A stretch of 64,000 bases of DNA, taken from positions 193,700 through 257,699 of the forward strand of contig JAFRNW010000010.1 in assembly GCA_017429985.1 (NCBI GenBank), read 5' to 3'. Both the position numbers and the translations under genes were made by a program. This DNA is from Clostridia bacterium. GTDB taxonomy: Bacteria > Bacillota > Clostridia > Christensenellales > CAG-138. Position 1 is the stretch's first letter. Each line of letters opens with the position of its first letter. Shown here piece after piece: positions 8,651 to 18,406 of this stretch. The notes below the pieces were generated by a model, which worked only from the letters and a program-made list of their open reading frames with translations, was not told the DNA's origin and searched no databases.

Positions 8651-9766
8651 ATGGCGACGATTAAGGATTATCTGACGTGGCGCGGGGATCTGTCGTTCGG
8701 GACGGATCCGCTGAACGAGGTGGATAATTACATACTGGCGAAGGTCGGATGCCCGGACTATTCCGGCATCATTCCCGAAAGCGGCGGTACCGTTCCGCTC
8801 CGGGACGCGGTCCGCGCTTTTTTTGAGAGCCAGAAGAAAGACGACGTTTCCTTCGGGGCGCTTGCCTCCGGACAGATCGCTTCGGTTCTCAGAAGGCTGC
8901 CCGGGACGAAGCGGTTCGGAGAAGTCGGGCTGACGGGATTCATCAAGAAGCTCGAGCCCTCCTCAACGGAGCAGTTCTCGGCGCTGACGCTTCTCCTTCC
9001 CGACCGGACGGCTTATGTCAGCTTCCGGGGAACGGATGACACGCTGATCGGATGGAAGGAAAACATGATGATGTCCGTGACGGACGCCATTCCGGCGCAG
9101 AAGGACGCGCTCGCGTATCTGAACATGGCGGCCAGAAGGTTTTCCGGCCCCCTGATCGTCGGGGGGCATTCCAAAGGAGGGAATCTGGCGGTCTACGCGG
9201 CCGCCATGGCGGACCCCGCGATCCAGAGACGGATCCGTGCCGTATACAACAACGACGGACCCGGTTTCACGGACGCGTTTCTGCAGCAGGAGGGATACCT
9301 GAGGATCCGCCCGAAGCTTCACACCCTGCTTCCGCAGTTCACGCTGGTCGGCATGATGCTCAAGCGGGAAAAGAACGTGTCCATCGTATTGAGCCCCCGT
9401 CCGGGACCGTCCGCGCATGACGGATTCCAGTGGGAGGTGTCCGGGCCGAGGTTTGTCCGCTGCGAACAGTTCAGCAGGAGCTCCCTCTCGTTCGAGGAAT
9501 CGCTTCACAACGTACTGGAAGGCATGGATACCGAGGCGCGGATAACGTTTATCAGCCAGCTGTTCAATACGCTTGAGGAAGCCGGGGCGTCGACCGTGAC
9601 GGACCTTTCGGAGATGCAGGCAAGAAAAGGGCTGGAGCTGTTCCGGAAAGTGCGGAATCAGCCCGAGGTCGGGAAATTCCTGTCCTCCCTGATCGAGCAG
9701 ATGCTGAAGGATTATGCTTCCGGCACCCGCGCGGGCCGCGTGATCGACCGGCTCATGGACAGATGA
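8651..9766 (+). CDS. Mbeg1-like (DUF2974) alpha/beta hydrolase
   Basis: 371 residues. The core resembles class-3 lipases: strand and oxyanion segment YVSFRGTDDTLIGWKEN (about 118-134), then the nucleophile elbow GGHSKGGNLAVYAA with Ser174, followed by YNNDGPGF. This matches DUF2974 proteins annotated as Mbeg1-like. The N-terminal MATIKDYLTWRGDLSF motif is also typical. No signal peptide is seen, so it is probably cytoplasmic. The lipid or ester substrate is unknown. It ends just before a strong terminator. Confidence 0.82.
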   Translation: MATIKDYLTWRGDLSFGTDPLNEVDNYILAKVGCPDYSGIIPESGGTVPLRDAVRAFFESQKKDDVSFGALASGQIASVLRRLPGTKRFGEVGLTGFIKKLEPSSTEQFSALTLLLPDRTAYVSFRGTDDTLIGWKENMMMSVTDAIPAQKDALAYLNMAARRFSGPLIVGGHSKGGNLAVYAAAMADPAIQRRIRAVYNNDGPGFTDAFLQQEGYLRIRPKLHTLLPQFTLVGMMLKREKNVSIVLSPRPGPSAHDGFQWEVSGPRFVRCEQFSRSSLSFEESLHNVLEGMDTEARITFISQLFNTLEEAGASTVTDLSEMQARKGLELFRKVRNQPEVGKFLSSLIEQMLKDYASGTRAGRVIDRLMDR

Positions 9767-9797
9767 TCCGTCCGCTCCCGTACATATAAAAATCTTC

Positions 9798-9823
9798 ATG
9801 TCCGCAGATGCGGACATTTTTCT
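9798..9823 (+). terminator. Rho-independent terminator after Mbeg1-like hydrolase gene
   Basis: A perfect 9-bp stem, ATGTCCGCA / TGCGGACAT, with a 2-nt loop as drawn (in practice a 4-6 nt loop) is followed by TTTTTC. It lies 31 bp after the hydrolase stop. Confidence 0.85.
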
Positions 9824-9851
9824 TGCTTTCCGCGGCGGTTTCGGTTATATT
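9823..9851 (+). promoter_or_regulatory. Candidate promoter for acyl-CoA ligase gene
   Basis: TTGCTT (9823-9828) and TATATT (9846-9851) are 17 bp apart, directly after the terminator and about 105 bp before the ligase start. Confidence 0.5.
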
Positions 9852-9956
9852 GCTTTTTGTCTGTACGCTGCGCCATGCGTGTACATAAACATCCGATCCG
9901 GGGCAAGGCGGGAAGCCGCCGGTTCCCGAATCACGGAACGGGAAACAGGAGGCACA

Positions 9957-11729
9957 ATGGAAAACATCACTGCAAAAAGACCCTGGGTGAACTATGTGGG
10001 CGATGTACCGCTGAACCTGGACTATTTTGAGGGTTCCATGTTTGACAAGGTCGCGGATATCGCCGAAAAATATCCGAACAATATCGCGTTCACCTTCATG
10101 GGAAAATCCACGACCTACCGGCAGCTGATCCAGGAGATCGAGAACTGCGCCAAGGCGCTGAAGACCATCGGTCTGCGGGAAGGCGACAAGGTCACGATCG
10201 CCATGCCGAACTGTCCGCAGGCGATCTACATGTTCTACGCGGTCAATCTGGTAGGCGCGATCGCCAACATGATCCACCCGCTTTCGGCGGAGAAGGAGAT
10301 CGAGTTCTATCTGAACGAGAGCGAGTCCGTCACGGCGATCACGCTGGATCAGTTTTACGGCAAATTCGAGCGCGTCAGGGAAAACACCAAGGTCGTCAAC
10401 ATCATTATCGCGTCCGTCCAGGACGCGCTGTCCAAGCCGATCCGCGCGGGTTACATGCTGACAGAGGGACGCAAGATCAAAAGGATCCCGAAGGACGCGC
10501 CCGTGATCCGCTGGAAGGAATTCATGCGGCTCTCGAAAGCCTGCTTCTACCGGTATAAGGTGGAGCGCAAAGGGGACGACCCGGCGGTCATCCTTTATTC
10601 CGGCGGAACGACCGGCACGACGAAGGGCATCGTGCTCACCAATAAGAATTTCAACGCGCTTTCGCAGCAGATCGTGGCGACGAACCCGATGTTCCGGATC
10701 GGCGATTCCATGCTTGCCGCCATGCCGCTGTTCCACGGCTTCGGACTCGGCGTATGCATCCATTCGATGCTGGCGTCGGGCGGCCGCTGCATCCTGATCC
10801 CGCGCTTCACGGCGAAGAGCTACGCCAAGCAGATCGTCAAATACCGCTGCAATTTCATCGCGGGCGTTCCGACCCTGTACGAGGCGCTGCTCCGCCTTCC
10901 GGATATGGACGGCGCGGATCTAGGCAGTCTTAAGGGCGTGTTCTCCGGCGGAGACAGCCTCAGCGTCGAACTGAAGAGAAAGCTCGACCGGTTCCTTTAT
11001 GCGCATAATGCCGTCGTCCAGGTCCGTGAGGGCTACGGCACGACGGAGACGGTCACGGCATGCTGCCTGACGCCCCCGCACATGTTCAAGGAAGGTTCGA
11101 TCGGCGTTCCGTTCCCGGACACGTATATCAAGATCGTGGAGCCCGGGACAGACCGCGAGCTGCCTTACGGAGAGGAAGGAGAGATCCTCCTGGCGGGTCC
11201 CACCGTCATGAAGGAGTACATGAAGCATCCGGAAGAGACCGCCCAGACGCTGCGGCATCATGAGGACGGACTGACCTGGGTCTATACGGGCGACCTCGGT
11301 ACGATGGACGATCAGGGATTCATCTACTTCAAGGGCAGAGCGAAGCGCATGATCGTCACGTCCGGATACAATGTCTATCCCGGACAGATCGAAAACATTC
11401 TGGACGCGCACGAAAAAGTCCAGATGAGCTGCGTGATCGGCGTTCCGGATCCCTACAAGATGCAGAAGGTCAAAGCCTTTGTGAAACTTTCCGCGGACGT
11501 GCCCGCAACGGAGGAGACCAAGCAGGAACTGATGGAGTACTGCCGCAGGAACATCGCAAAGTACGCCATGCCCTACGACATTGAATTCAAGGAGGACATG
11601 CCGAAGACGCTGGTCGGCAAGGTCGCCTACCGTGTGCTGGAAGAGGAGGAGCTTGCAAAGATCAAGGCGGCGGAAGAAGCCGCTCCTGCACAGGAAGAGA
11701 GTGCGGAAACGCCCTCCGCGGACGCATAA
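9957..11729 (+). CDS. AMP-forming acyl-CoA ligase
   Basis: 590 residues from the ATG at 9957, preceded by CAGGAGG. It has the ANL-superfamily core: phosphate loop YSGGTTGTTKGIVLTNKNF (about residue 212), GYGTTETVTACC, the hinge YTGDLGTMDDQGF with FKGRAKRMIVTSGYNVYP, and the C-terminal catalytic Lys near MPKTLVGKVAYR. It activates a carboxylic acid, probably a long- or medium-chain fatty acid, to acyl-CoA; the substrate is not determinable here. A low-complexity acidic Ala/Glu tail follows the catalytic domain. It is monocistronic, between two terminators. Confidence 0.87.
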   Translation: MENITAKRPWVNYVGDVPLNLDYFEGSMFDKVADIAEKYPNNIAFTFMGKSTTYRQLIQEIENCAKALKTIGLREGDKVTIAMPNCPQAIYMFYAVNLVGAIANMIHPLSAEKEIEFYLNESESVTAITLDQFYGKFERVRENTKVVNIIIASVQDALSKPIRAGYMLTEGRKIKRIPKDAPVIRWKEFMRLSKACFYRYKVERKGDDPAVILYSGGTTGTTKGIVLTNKNFNALSQQIVATNPMFRIGDSMLAAMPLFHGFGLGVCIHSMLASGGRCILIPRFTAKSYAKQIVKYRCNFIAGVPTLYEALLRLPDMDGADLGSLKGVFSGGDSLSVELKRKLDRFLYAHNAVVQVREGYGTTETVTACCLTPPHMFKEGSIGVPFPDTYIKIVEPGTDRELPYGEEGEILLAGPTVMKEYMKHPEETAQTLRHHEDGLTWVYTGDLGTMDDQGFIYFKGRAKRMIVTSGYNVYPGQIENILDAHEKVQMSCVIGVPDPYKMQKVKAFVKLSADVPATEETKQELMEYCRRNIAKYAMPYDIEFKEDMPKTLVGKVAYRVLEEEELAKIKAAEEAAPAQEESAETPSADA

Positions 11730-11752
11730 GGTTCCCGGTTCAACAGCATGTG

Positions 11753-11795
11753 TGCCCCCCGACGGCCGGTCCGGCCTGTCCCGGGGCATTTTTTC
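11753..11795 (+). terminator. Terminator after acyl-CoA ligase gene
   Basis: An outer stem TGCCCC/GGGGCA and an inner GGCCGG/CCGGCC stem are followed by a run of six T. Confidence 0.8.
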
Positions 11796-11863
11796 ATCCC
11801 CAAAACGTCCGGGGGAGCCCGGCGTTTCCCCGGCCGGTATCTATATGCCTTAGGCGATTGATT

Positions 11864-11872
11864 TGATATACT
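11864..11872 (+). promoter_or_regulatory. Extended -10 promoter for helicase gene
   Basis: TGATATACT fits the extended -10 pattern TGnTATAMT. No good -35 hexamer is seen, which is acceptable for extended -10 promoters. The helicase start is about 85 bp downstream. Confidence 0.5.
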
Positions 11873-11963
11873 GTAAATGGTGGGATTTGTGCGTTTTGAC
11901 CGCGCAGTCCGGACACAAACAGACAGACGCCATTCTGCACGGTCTGCTGCAAAGGAGATTGAA

Positions 11964-14114
11964 ATGGATTTACTGGAAGGTCTGAACAGCAGCCAGAGGC
12001 TTGCCGTTACCTCCACGGAAGGGTATGTCCGCGTAATCGCGGGCGCAGGAACCGGAAAGACGCGCGCCCTGACGAGGCGGTTCGCGTTCCTCGTGAACGA
12101 ACTCGGCATCCTCCCGGGGAACATCCTCTGCGTCACGTTCACGAACAAAGCCGCCAACGAGATGCGGCAAAGGATCCATAACCTGACGGGGGACAACGAC
12201 ACGGGATACATCAACACGTTCCACGGGTTCTGCGTTTCCGTTCTGCAGGAGGACAGCTTCGTGGTGCAGTATCCCAAGAGCTTTCTGGTGCTGGACAATT
12301 CGGACATCGACGCGATGCTTCAGACCATCTATGAGGAACGGGGACTGACATTGCGGGACATGACGTTCTCCAAGGCGAGGGAGATGATCGAGATCCAGAA
12401 GCTGTTCCGCAAGCCGGAGTACTATCTGGACATGATCACGATGGACCTTGACACGCTCAGGGAAAAGTATCAGTCGGCGCGGTCGACCGACGACATCATC
12501 TTCTACGGATATCTGTATCAGGAGAAAAAATGCTTCGGGCTGGATTACAATGACCTGATCAAGTTCACCCTTTACGTGTTCAGCCGGAACGCGGAAGTGA
12601 AGCGCAAATGGCAGGAACGTCTGGAATATATCATGATCGACGAATTCCAGGACATCGACGCGCTGCAGTACGAGCTCATGGAAGTTCTCTGCGCCTATCA
12701 CGGGAACCTGTTCGTTGTCGGGGATCCGGACCAGACGATCTATACGTGGCGCGGCGCGAACGTCAAGTACCTGATGGAGTTTGACAGGCAGTTCCCCGGC
12801 ACAAAGACGATCCTGATGATGGAAAACTACCGATCCACGCCGCAGATCCTGGCGGTCGCCAACTCGATGATCTCGAAAAACCGGTACCGGATCAAAAAGG
12901 ATCTGATCCCGCGTCTTCCGTCGGGTCCGTCCGTGCTGTGCCATCATGCCGCCAACGCGGAGCAGGAAGCGGAATGGATGGCGTTCCAGATCATGGAACT
13001 GCACGACGCCGGCGTTCCCTTCAAGGATATGACGGTGCTTTACCGCGCGCACTATGTGACCCGGTCCATCGAGGAGGTCTTCCTGCGCAGAAAGGTCCCC
13101 TACGCCATCTACAGCGGCGTGCAGTTCTTCGGGCGGATGGAGATCAAGGACGCGCTGAGCTATCTCAGGATGATCGCCTACAAGGACGACCTGAGCTTCC
13201 GCCGGATCGTGAACACGCCGAAACGCAATATGGGAAGACGCCGCATGAGCTTTCTCGAGGAGACCTCGGCAAAGCTGCAGTGTTCGCTTTACGACACGCT
13301 GCTCCGGACGCTGGATCACGACGTGTTCAAGGGGACGAAAGCTTCCGCCTTTGTGAAGCTGATCGAGTCCTTTTCGTCGAACTACGCGGAGCGGACGGTA
13401 TCTGAGCTGCTGTCCGACATCCTCAATGAAAGCGGGTATGAGGAGGCGCTGCGCACGGAGGGAAGCCAGGAGAGGCTGGACAACCTGGCGGAGCTCAAGC
13501 AGTCGGTTTATGAATTTGAGACCAGCTGCGGCGAAGAGGCGACGATGGAACACTATCTCAGCCACGTCGCGCTGTTTACGAACGCGGACGGCCAGGAGCC
13601 CGGAGACAAGGTCAAGCTCATGACCGTGCACGCGGCGAAGGGACTGGAGTTCCCGTACGTTTTTCTCTGCGAGATGAACGAGGGGATCTTCCCGTCCAGG
13701 AAAACCCGCACGCTTCCGGGGATGGAGGAGGAGCGCAGGCTTGCGTTCGTGGCAGTGACAAGGGCGGAGAAACGGCTCTACCTCAGCGAGGCGGAAGGAA
13801 GGAATCTGGACGGTTCCCCGCGCTATCCTTCCCGGTTTATCCTCGACGTGGACCCCGCTCTGCTCGAATATACGGCGCCGCCCCGCGACCGGCTGATCGC
13901 GGACGCGAGGGAATACATCGGCGTGATGGAAAAATACCTGCCGGAGGAGGATGAAGCCGCTGCCTTCGCGCCGGGGGATCGTGTCGTGCACAAGCATTTC
14001 GGCGCGGGAACCGTCCAGGATGTGGATTCCGGGAAGAGCGCGTATTCGGTTCTGTTCGACTCCATGGAAACCCCCAGATCGATCTCGTTCCGTACGCCGC
14101 TGACAAGGGGATGA
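11964..14114 (+). CDS. pcrA: UvrD/PcrA-type superfamily 1 DNA helicase
   Basis: 716 residues from ATG 11964, preceded by AAAGGAG. The helicase motifs are in order: Q motif LNSSQRLAV, Walker A GAGTGKT, motif Ia TFTNKAANEM, motif II DEFQDID, motif III GDPDQTIYTWRGAN, motif IV YRSTPQIL, motif V TVHAAKGLEF and motif VI VAVTRAEKRLYL. A C-terminal Tudor-like module (GDRVVHKHFGAGTV) matches PcrA. It unwinds DNA 3' to 5' in repair and clears RecA filaments. It is somewhat short for PcrA, but all motifs are intact. Confidence 0.9.
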   Translation: MDLLEGLNSSQRLAVTSTEGYVRVIAGAGTGKTRALTRRFAFLVNELGILPGNILCVTFTNKAANEMRQRIHNLTGDNDTGYINTFHGFCVSVLQEDSFVVQYPKSFLVLDNSDIDAMLQTIYEERGLTLRDMTFSKAREMIEIQKLFRKPEYYLDMITMDLDTLREKYQSARSTDDIIFYGYLYQEKKCFGLDYNDLIKFTLYVFSRNAEVKRKWQERLEYIMIDEFQDIDALQYELMEVLCAYHGNLFVVGDPDQTIYTWRGANVKYLMEFDRQFPGTKTILMMENYRSTPQILAVANSMISKNRYRIKKDLIPRLPSGPSVLCHHAANAEQEAEWMAFQIMELHDAGVPFKDMTVLYRAHYVTRSIEEVFLRRKVPYAIYSGVQFFGRMEIKDALSYLRMIAYKDDLSFRRIVNTPKRNMGRRRMSFLEETSAKLQCSLYDTLLRTLDHDVFKGTKASAFVKLIESFSSNYAERTVSELLSDILNESGYEEALRTEGSQERLDNLAELKQSVYEFETSCGEEATMEHYLSHVALFTNADGQEPGDKVKLMTVHAAKGLEFPYVFLCEMNEGIFPSRKTRTLPGMEEERRLAFVAVTRAEKRLYLSEAEGRNLDGSPRYPSRFILDVDPALLEYTAPPRDRLIADAREYIGVMEKYLPEEDEAAAFAPGDRVVHKHFGAGTVQDVDSGKSAYSVLFDSMETPRSISFRTPLTRG

Positions 14115-14222
14115 CACGGAGAGTCCGACCTTGTGATGCGGTGCGATCACCGCAGGGATACTTTTGAACGGAAGCGCATGGAACGAAGGAGCATTTTGTA
14201 CATCTGCTGAACGGGGTGAATG

Positions 14223-14957
14223 ATGGAACTGTCACAATACGACCATAAATACGTCCGCATTACGGATAAATTCGGAGAAACATTTTCCGGGTTTGCGCGC
14301 CACGAGGACCGAGAGTTTATTATGTGCGAATATGGCGGAGATGAAGATGGCATATTCATTGAGGATGTTCTGATCTACAATTCTCTGATCGCTTCCATTG
14401 AAGAGATCGTGCCGCACGGCACAGCCGAATTGTGGACGGAGCAGCTGGTCCTGCGCAGATACCGCCCGGACGATGCGGAACCGCTGTATCAACGGCTGGG
14501 AACAGATCCCGAAATAATTCAGTATTCGGGCTGGAATCCGTATGCGACCCTGGAAATGGCGCAGGAAACCGTACGCAGTTTCATAGACAGTTACGAAAAC
14601 GAGGGTTCCTATTCGTGGGTCATGGACTGGGAAGACGTTCAGATCGGAACGATCGGAGCCTATGACTATCGGAATGATCAGATCGAGGTGGGATTCAGCG
14701 TCGTCCGCGGGTGGCGCGGCCGCGGCTTTGCGACGGAAGCACTGGAGAAAGTGCTGGACTATCTGACGGAAAACGAGGGCATCTCCTGCGTGACCGCGTG
14801 GTGTGCTTCGGAGAACGCCGGATCGAAACGGGTCCTCGAAAAAGCGGGCATGAAACTTGTCCGCACGGAGAAGGACGGACTGTCAGTCGGCGGGAACACC
14901 TATGACAGACTGATCTACGAATACCGGAGGAAACCGCGGGAACGGCAGTCACAGTGA
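14223..14957 (+). CDS. LSM-like domain fused to RimJ/RimL-type GNAT acetyltransferase
   Basis: 244 residues from ATG 14223 (an adjacent ATG at 14220 is also possible). Residues 1-62 (HKYVRITDKFGETFSGFARH and DVLIYNSLIASIEEI) resemble the small beta-barrel LSM-like proteins found alone in Clostridia. Residues about 66-240 are a GNAT domain of the RimJ/RimL type (TEQLVLRRYRPDDAEPLYQR, GFSVVRGWRGRGFATEAL, NAGSKRVLEKAGM). The acetyltransferase call is solid; the LSM assignment is from pattern only. It lies 105 bp after the helicase gene, possibly cotranscribed. Confidence 0.75.
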   Translation: MELSQYDHKYVRITDKFGETFSGFARHEDREFIMCEYGGDEDGIFIEDVLIYNSLIASIEEIVPHGTAELWTEQLVLRRYRPDDAEPLYQRLGTDPEIIQYSGWNPYATLEMAQETVRSFIDSYENEGSYSWVMDWEDVQIGTIGAYDYRNDQIEVGFSVVRGWRGRGFATEALEKVLDYLTENEGISCVTAWCASENAGSKRVLEKAGMKLVRTEKDGLSVGGNTYDRLIYEYRRKPRERQSQ

Positions 14958-15132
14958 CCTGCGTTCCGGAAGAGACGTTCTCTCCGCTCGACCGCGGAAC
15001 GGTCAGTGCGCGGAACCACCTGAATCCATACAGACAATACGGCATAGGAAAACGATTTCCGGAGAGGAAGAGGAAAGACAGCGCCGATGCCGGGACAGAC
15101 GGCAAAACTGTCGGAAGAAAAAGGAGCAATCA

Positions 15133-17160
15133 ATGAGACAACTGCAGTTGGATGATTTTCTGAAGTACAGGTTCCTTTCGGAACTGAATTTTTCACCCGA
15201 CGGACGTCTGGCGGCCACCGTGGTCGCGGAATGCGACGCGGAAAAAAACGAGTACAAGACCGCCATCTGGATCCGGAAGGACTCCGCCTGGACGAAGCTG
15301 ACCGGGCTCGGAAAGGAACGCGGATATGTATGGGAGGACAGCACGCATATCCTGTTCCCCGCCGCAAGAACGGAGGATGAAAAGAAGAGAGCGGAATCCG
15401 GGGAGCGTTTCACAACCTATTACCGCATCAGCACGGAGGGCGGCGAAGCCGAAAAGGCGTTCACACTTCCTTTCGCAGGCGCTCTGAAAGAGCGTGCCGG
15501 GGAGGATTGCTGGATCGTATCCGGCGCCTTCGACGCGGAATGCCCGGATTACTGCGCCCTGTCCGGAGAAGAGCGGGAAAAAGCCGATATAGCCAGAAAG
15601 GAGAACGAGGATTACAGGATCCTGACAGAGATCCCGTTCTGGTGGAACGGGGAAGGCTTTTCGGGCGGGCAGAGAGGCGGACTGTTCCTGTTCCGCGCCG
15701 GAACGGGCGCAGCGGAGCGCATCACCGGGGCGAATCTCAGCGTTTCGGATTACACGCTTCTGAACGGAAAGATCTGCTATTCGGCGTCGGAAGCTGGACC
15801 GGTCCGGTTTACCAAACCGGACAGGATCTTCTCTTATGATCTTGCCACCGGAAAGACGGAGACCGTTTCCGAGAACCGCGAAAGGCTTCAGATCGCCGCG
15901 CTGGAACAGCTGGACGGCAGGCTTGTCGTTCTGGCGGAGGAGGAATCCGTCTATCATGTCAGCAGGGAAATGGCGTTCTACCTGGTTGACCCGGAAACGG
16001 GAAAGATCGGCACGCTCCGCGCGGAAGACGAATCGCTGATGAATTCCGTCTGCGGGGACTGCAGCTACGGAGCGACGCATGAGCTCCGGTCCCGCGGGGA
16101 CGGACTCTACTACCTCAAGACGGTCCGGAACGATGTCCGGCTGTGCAGGCTGAACCCGGACGGAAGCATGACGGAACTTATAGGAGAGCCCGGATCGATC
16201 GACGATTTTGACGTGTCTTCAGACGGAAGGATCCTTGTGATCGCGGCCTACGGCGGCCGTCTGCAGGAAGTGTATGAAGCGGAAGCGGAGATCCGGAAGA
16301 TCAGCGCGTTCAACGACGAGATCCTGAAGGACACTTATGTTGCGGAACCGAGAAAACTTCCGTTCCGCTCGCGGGACACGGATCTGGACGGATGGGTGCT
16401 CCTTCCGAAAGACTTTGACGAGTCGAAGCGATACCCCGGGATTCTGGATATCCATGGGGGCCCCAGAGCGGTTTACGGGGAGATCTTTTTCCATGAGATG
16501 CAGGTGTGGGCGAACAGGGGCTACTTCGTCTTCTTCTGCAATCCGGTCGGAGGGGCCGGCCGGGGATGGGCGTTTGCGGATATCACGGACGCGTACGGGG
16601 ACGCGGAGTACGAGAACATCATGGATTTCACGGACGCCGTTCTTGCGCGTTATCCGCAGATCGATCCAGGCAGGATCGGCTGTACGGGCGGTTCCTACGG
16701 AGGATTTATGTGCAACTGGATCCTCGGACACACGGACCGGTTTGCGGCGGTCGCCACCCAGCGTTCCATTTCCAACTGGATTTCCTTTTACGGGATCTCG
16801 GACATCGGCTACTTCTTCGTCAAGAATCAGCTGGGGCACGGACCGCAGACGGAGGAAGGACTGAAGAGGATGTGGGAGATGTCCCCGATCCGGTATGTGG
16901 ACAAGATGGTGACGCCGACGCTTTTCATCCATTCGGACGAGGACTATCGCTGTCCGATCGAACAGGGGCTTCAGCTGTTCACCGCGATGAAGGAAAAGGG
17001 CGTTCCGACCCGTTTCGTATGGTTCAAAGGGGAGAACCACGAACTGTCCAGAAGCGGAAAGCCGCTGCACAGGAAGAAGCGGCTCGAAGAGATCACCGCC
17101 TGGATGGATACCTATCTGAAACCGGAGGAGACGGCGGATTTGGAGCGCGGGGAAGCATGA
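15133..17160 (+). CDS. S9-family prolyl-oligopeptidase-like peptidase
   Basis: 675 residues: an N-terminal beta-propeller-like half (SPDGRLAATVV blade repeats) and a C-terminal alpha/beta hydrolase. The catalytic triad is visible as Ser521 in GGSYGGFM, Asp604 in HSDEDYRCP and His636 in GENHELSRSG. The family includes acylaminoacyl-peptidases and dipeptidyl aminopeptidases that act on short peptides. No signal peptide is seen, so it is cytoplasmic. The start has AAAGGAG upstream. The stop overlaps the ATG of the beta-lyase gene (ATGA). Confidence 0.88.
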   Translation: MRQLQLDDFLKYRFLSELNFSPDGRLAATVVAECDAEKNEYKTAIWIRKDSAWTKLTGLGKERGYVWEDSTHILFPAARTEDEKKRAESGERFTTYYRISTEGGEAEKAFTLPFAGALKERAGEDCWIVSGAFDAECPDYCALSGEEREKADIARKENEDYRILTEIPFWWNGEGFSGGQRGGLFLFRAGTGAAERITGANLSVSDYTLLNGKICYSASEAGPVRFTKPDRIFSYDLATGKTETVSENRERLQIAALEQLDGRLVVLAEEESVYHVSREMAFYLVDPETGKIGTLRAEDESLMNSVCGDCSYGATHELRSRGDGLYYLKTVRNDVRLCRLNPDGSMTELIGEPGSIDDFDVSSDGRILVIAAYGGRLQEVYEAEAEIRKISAFNDEILKDTYVAEPRKLPFRSRDTDLDGWVLLPKDFDESKRYPGILDIHGGPRAVYGEIFFHEMQVWANRGYFVFFCNPVGGAGRGWAFADITDAYGDAEYENIMDFTDAVLARYPQIDPGRIGCTGGSYGGFMCNWILGHTDRFAAVATQRSISNWISFYGISDIGYFFVKNQLGHGPQTEEGLKRMWEMSPIRYVDKMVTPTLFIHSDEDYRCPIEQGLQLFTAMKEKGVPTRFVWFKGENHELSRSGKPLHRKKRLEEITAWMDTYLKPEETADLERGEA

Positions 17161-18365
17161 AGGAAGAATTTGATTTTACAAGCGTGATAGAACGCAGGGG
17201 CAAGGACGCGATCGCGCTGGACGCGCTGTACGGCTCCGATTACGCGCCGAGGATTCCGGACACCGTTACGGATCCGATCCCGATGTGGGTCGCGGACATG
17301 AATTTTGCCGTCCCGCCCTGCATCACAAACGCGGTCAGGGAAAGACTTGACCACCCGCTTTTCGGTTATTTCGAGCCGCGCAGGGAATACTATGATTCCA
17401 TCGTCCGCTGGCAGAAGGACCGCCACGGCATGACGGACCTTGAGCCGGATCAGATTGGATATGAGAACGGGGTTCTGGGAGGACTGGTATCCGCGCTGCG
17501 CGTGCTCTGCGAGCCGGGCGAGGAAGTGCTTGTTCATTCCCCGACCTATGTGGGCTTCACCGGAAGCATGACGCATGCGGGATACCGGCTGCTGCTCAGT
17601 GAACTGAAGAAAGACGGGAACGGGATCTACCGCATGGACTTTGAAGACATGGATCGGAAGATTGCGTCGCATCATATCCGCTGTGCTGTATTCTGCTCTC
17701 CACACAACCCTGCGGGACGTGTCTGGGAAAGATGGGAGATCGAACAGGCGATGGATCTGTTCCGAAGATACGGGGTCTATGTCATTTCGGATGAAATCTG
17801 GGCGGATCTCGTTCTCCCCGGGCATACGCATATCCCGACCTGCTCTGTCAGCGAGGACGCAAAGGAGCGTACCGTATCCCTGTATGCGCCGACCAAAACG
17901 TTCAACCTCGCAGGACTGATCGGGAGTTATCATGTGATTCAGAACCCCGACCTGCGGAAGCGGATCGAAAAAGCCGGACGCGCCACGCATTACAATTCCA
18001 TGAACGTTCTGTCCATGTACGCCCTGATCGGGGCATATTCCGAAGAAGGGGGCAGATGGCTGGACCGGCTTGTCCGGCTGCTGGACAGAAATCTTGCGGA
18101 AGGGATCCGCTTTCTGGAACGGGAGTTTCCCGGAACGGTATGCACCAGACCGGAAGGCACGTACATGCTGTTTGTGGATTTTACGGATTACTGCGCAAGG
18201 ACGGGCATCACGCTGGACGAGCTTCTCGGACGCGTATGGAATACTGGCGTTGCGATTCAGGACGGGAGGCCGTTCCACGGCCCCTGTCATTCCAGAATGA
18301 ATTTCGCGCTGCCGTACGAAAGAGTGCTGGAAGCATTGGACCGCATGCGGAAAGCGCTTCCGTAG
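17157..18365 (+). CDS. MalY/PatB-type PLP-dependent cystathionine beta-lyase/aminotransferase
   Basis: 402 residues from the ATG at 17157, which overlaps the S9 peptidase stop. It is a fold-type I PLP enzyme of the MalY/PatB subgroup: PIPMWVADMNFAVPP near the N-terminus, FCSPHNPAGRVW, VISDEIWADLVLPG, and Lys247 in PTKTFNLAGLIGS as the expected Schiff-base residue. MalY-type enzymes cleave C-S bonds of cystathionine or cysteine conjugates. The next gene, MTA/SAH nucleosidase, supports a link to sulfur amino acid recycling. Confidence 0.85.
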   Translation: MKEEFDFTSVIERRGKDAIALDALYGSDYAPRIPDTVTDPIPMWVADMNFAVPPCITNAVRERLDHPLFGYFEPRREYYDSIVRWQKDRHGMTDLEPDQIGYENGVLGGLVSALRVLCEPGEEVLVHSPTYVGFTGSMTHAGYRLLLSELKKDGNGIYRMDFEDMDRKIASHHIRCAVFCSPHNPAGRVWERWEIEQAMDLFRRYGVYVISDEIWADLVLPGHTHIPTCSVSEDAKERTVSLYAPTKTFNLAGLIGSYHVIQNPDLRKRIEKAGRATHYNSMNVLSMYALIGAYSEEGGRWLDRLVRLLDRNLAEGIRFLEREFPGTVCTRPEGTYMLFVDFTDYCARTGITLDELLGRVWNTGVAIQDGRPFHGPCHSRMNFALPYERVLEALDRMRKALP

Positions 18366-18406
18366 CGGCCGGTACGGATCAGATGACAGACGGGAGGAAA
18401 TAGAAT

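Noticed and set aside
9798-9956. In-frame N-terminal extension of the acyl-CoA ligase
   Set aside because: It would begin inside the terminator stem and cross the promoter; CAGGAGG before ATG 9957 and the homology start decide for 9957.
11970-14150. 726-codon minus-strand frame opposite the helicase gene
   Set aside because: The helicase has every expected motif; the antisense frame has none and has the composition typical of shadow frames in this DNA.
14137-14153. TGCGGTG/CACCGCA hairpin after the helicase gene as a terminator
   Set aside because: The 7-bp stem is followed only by GGGATACTTTT; the T run is offset and short, so I do not list it as a terminator.
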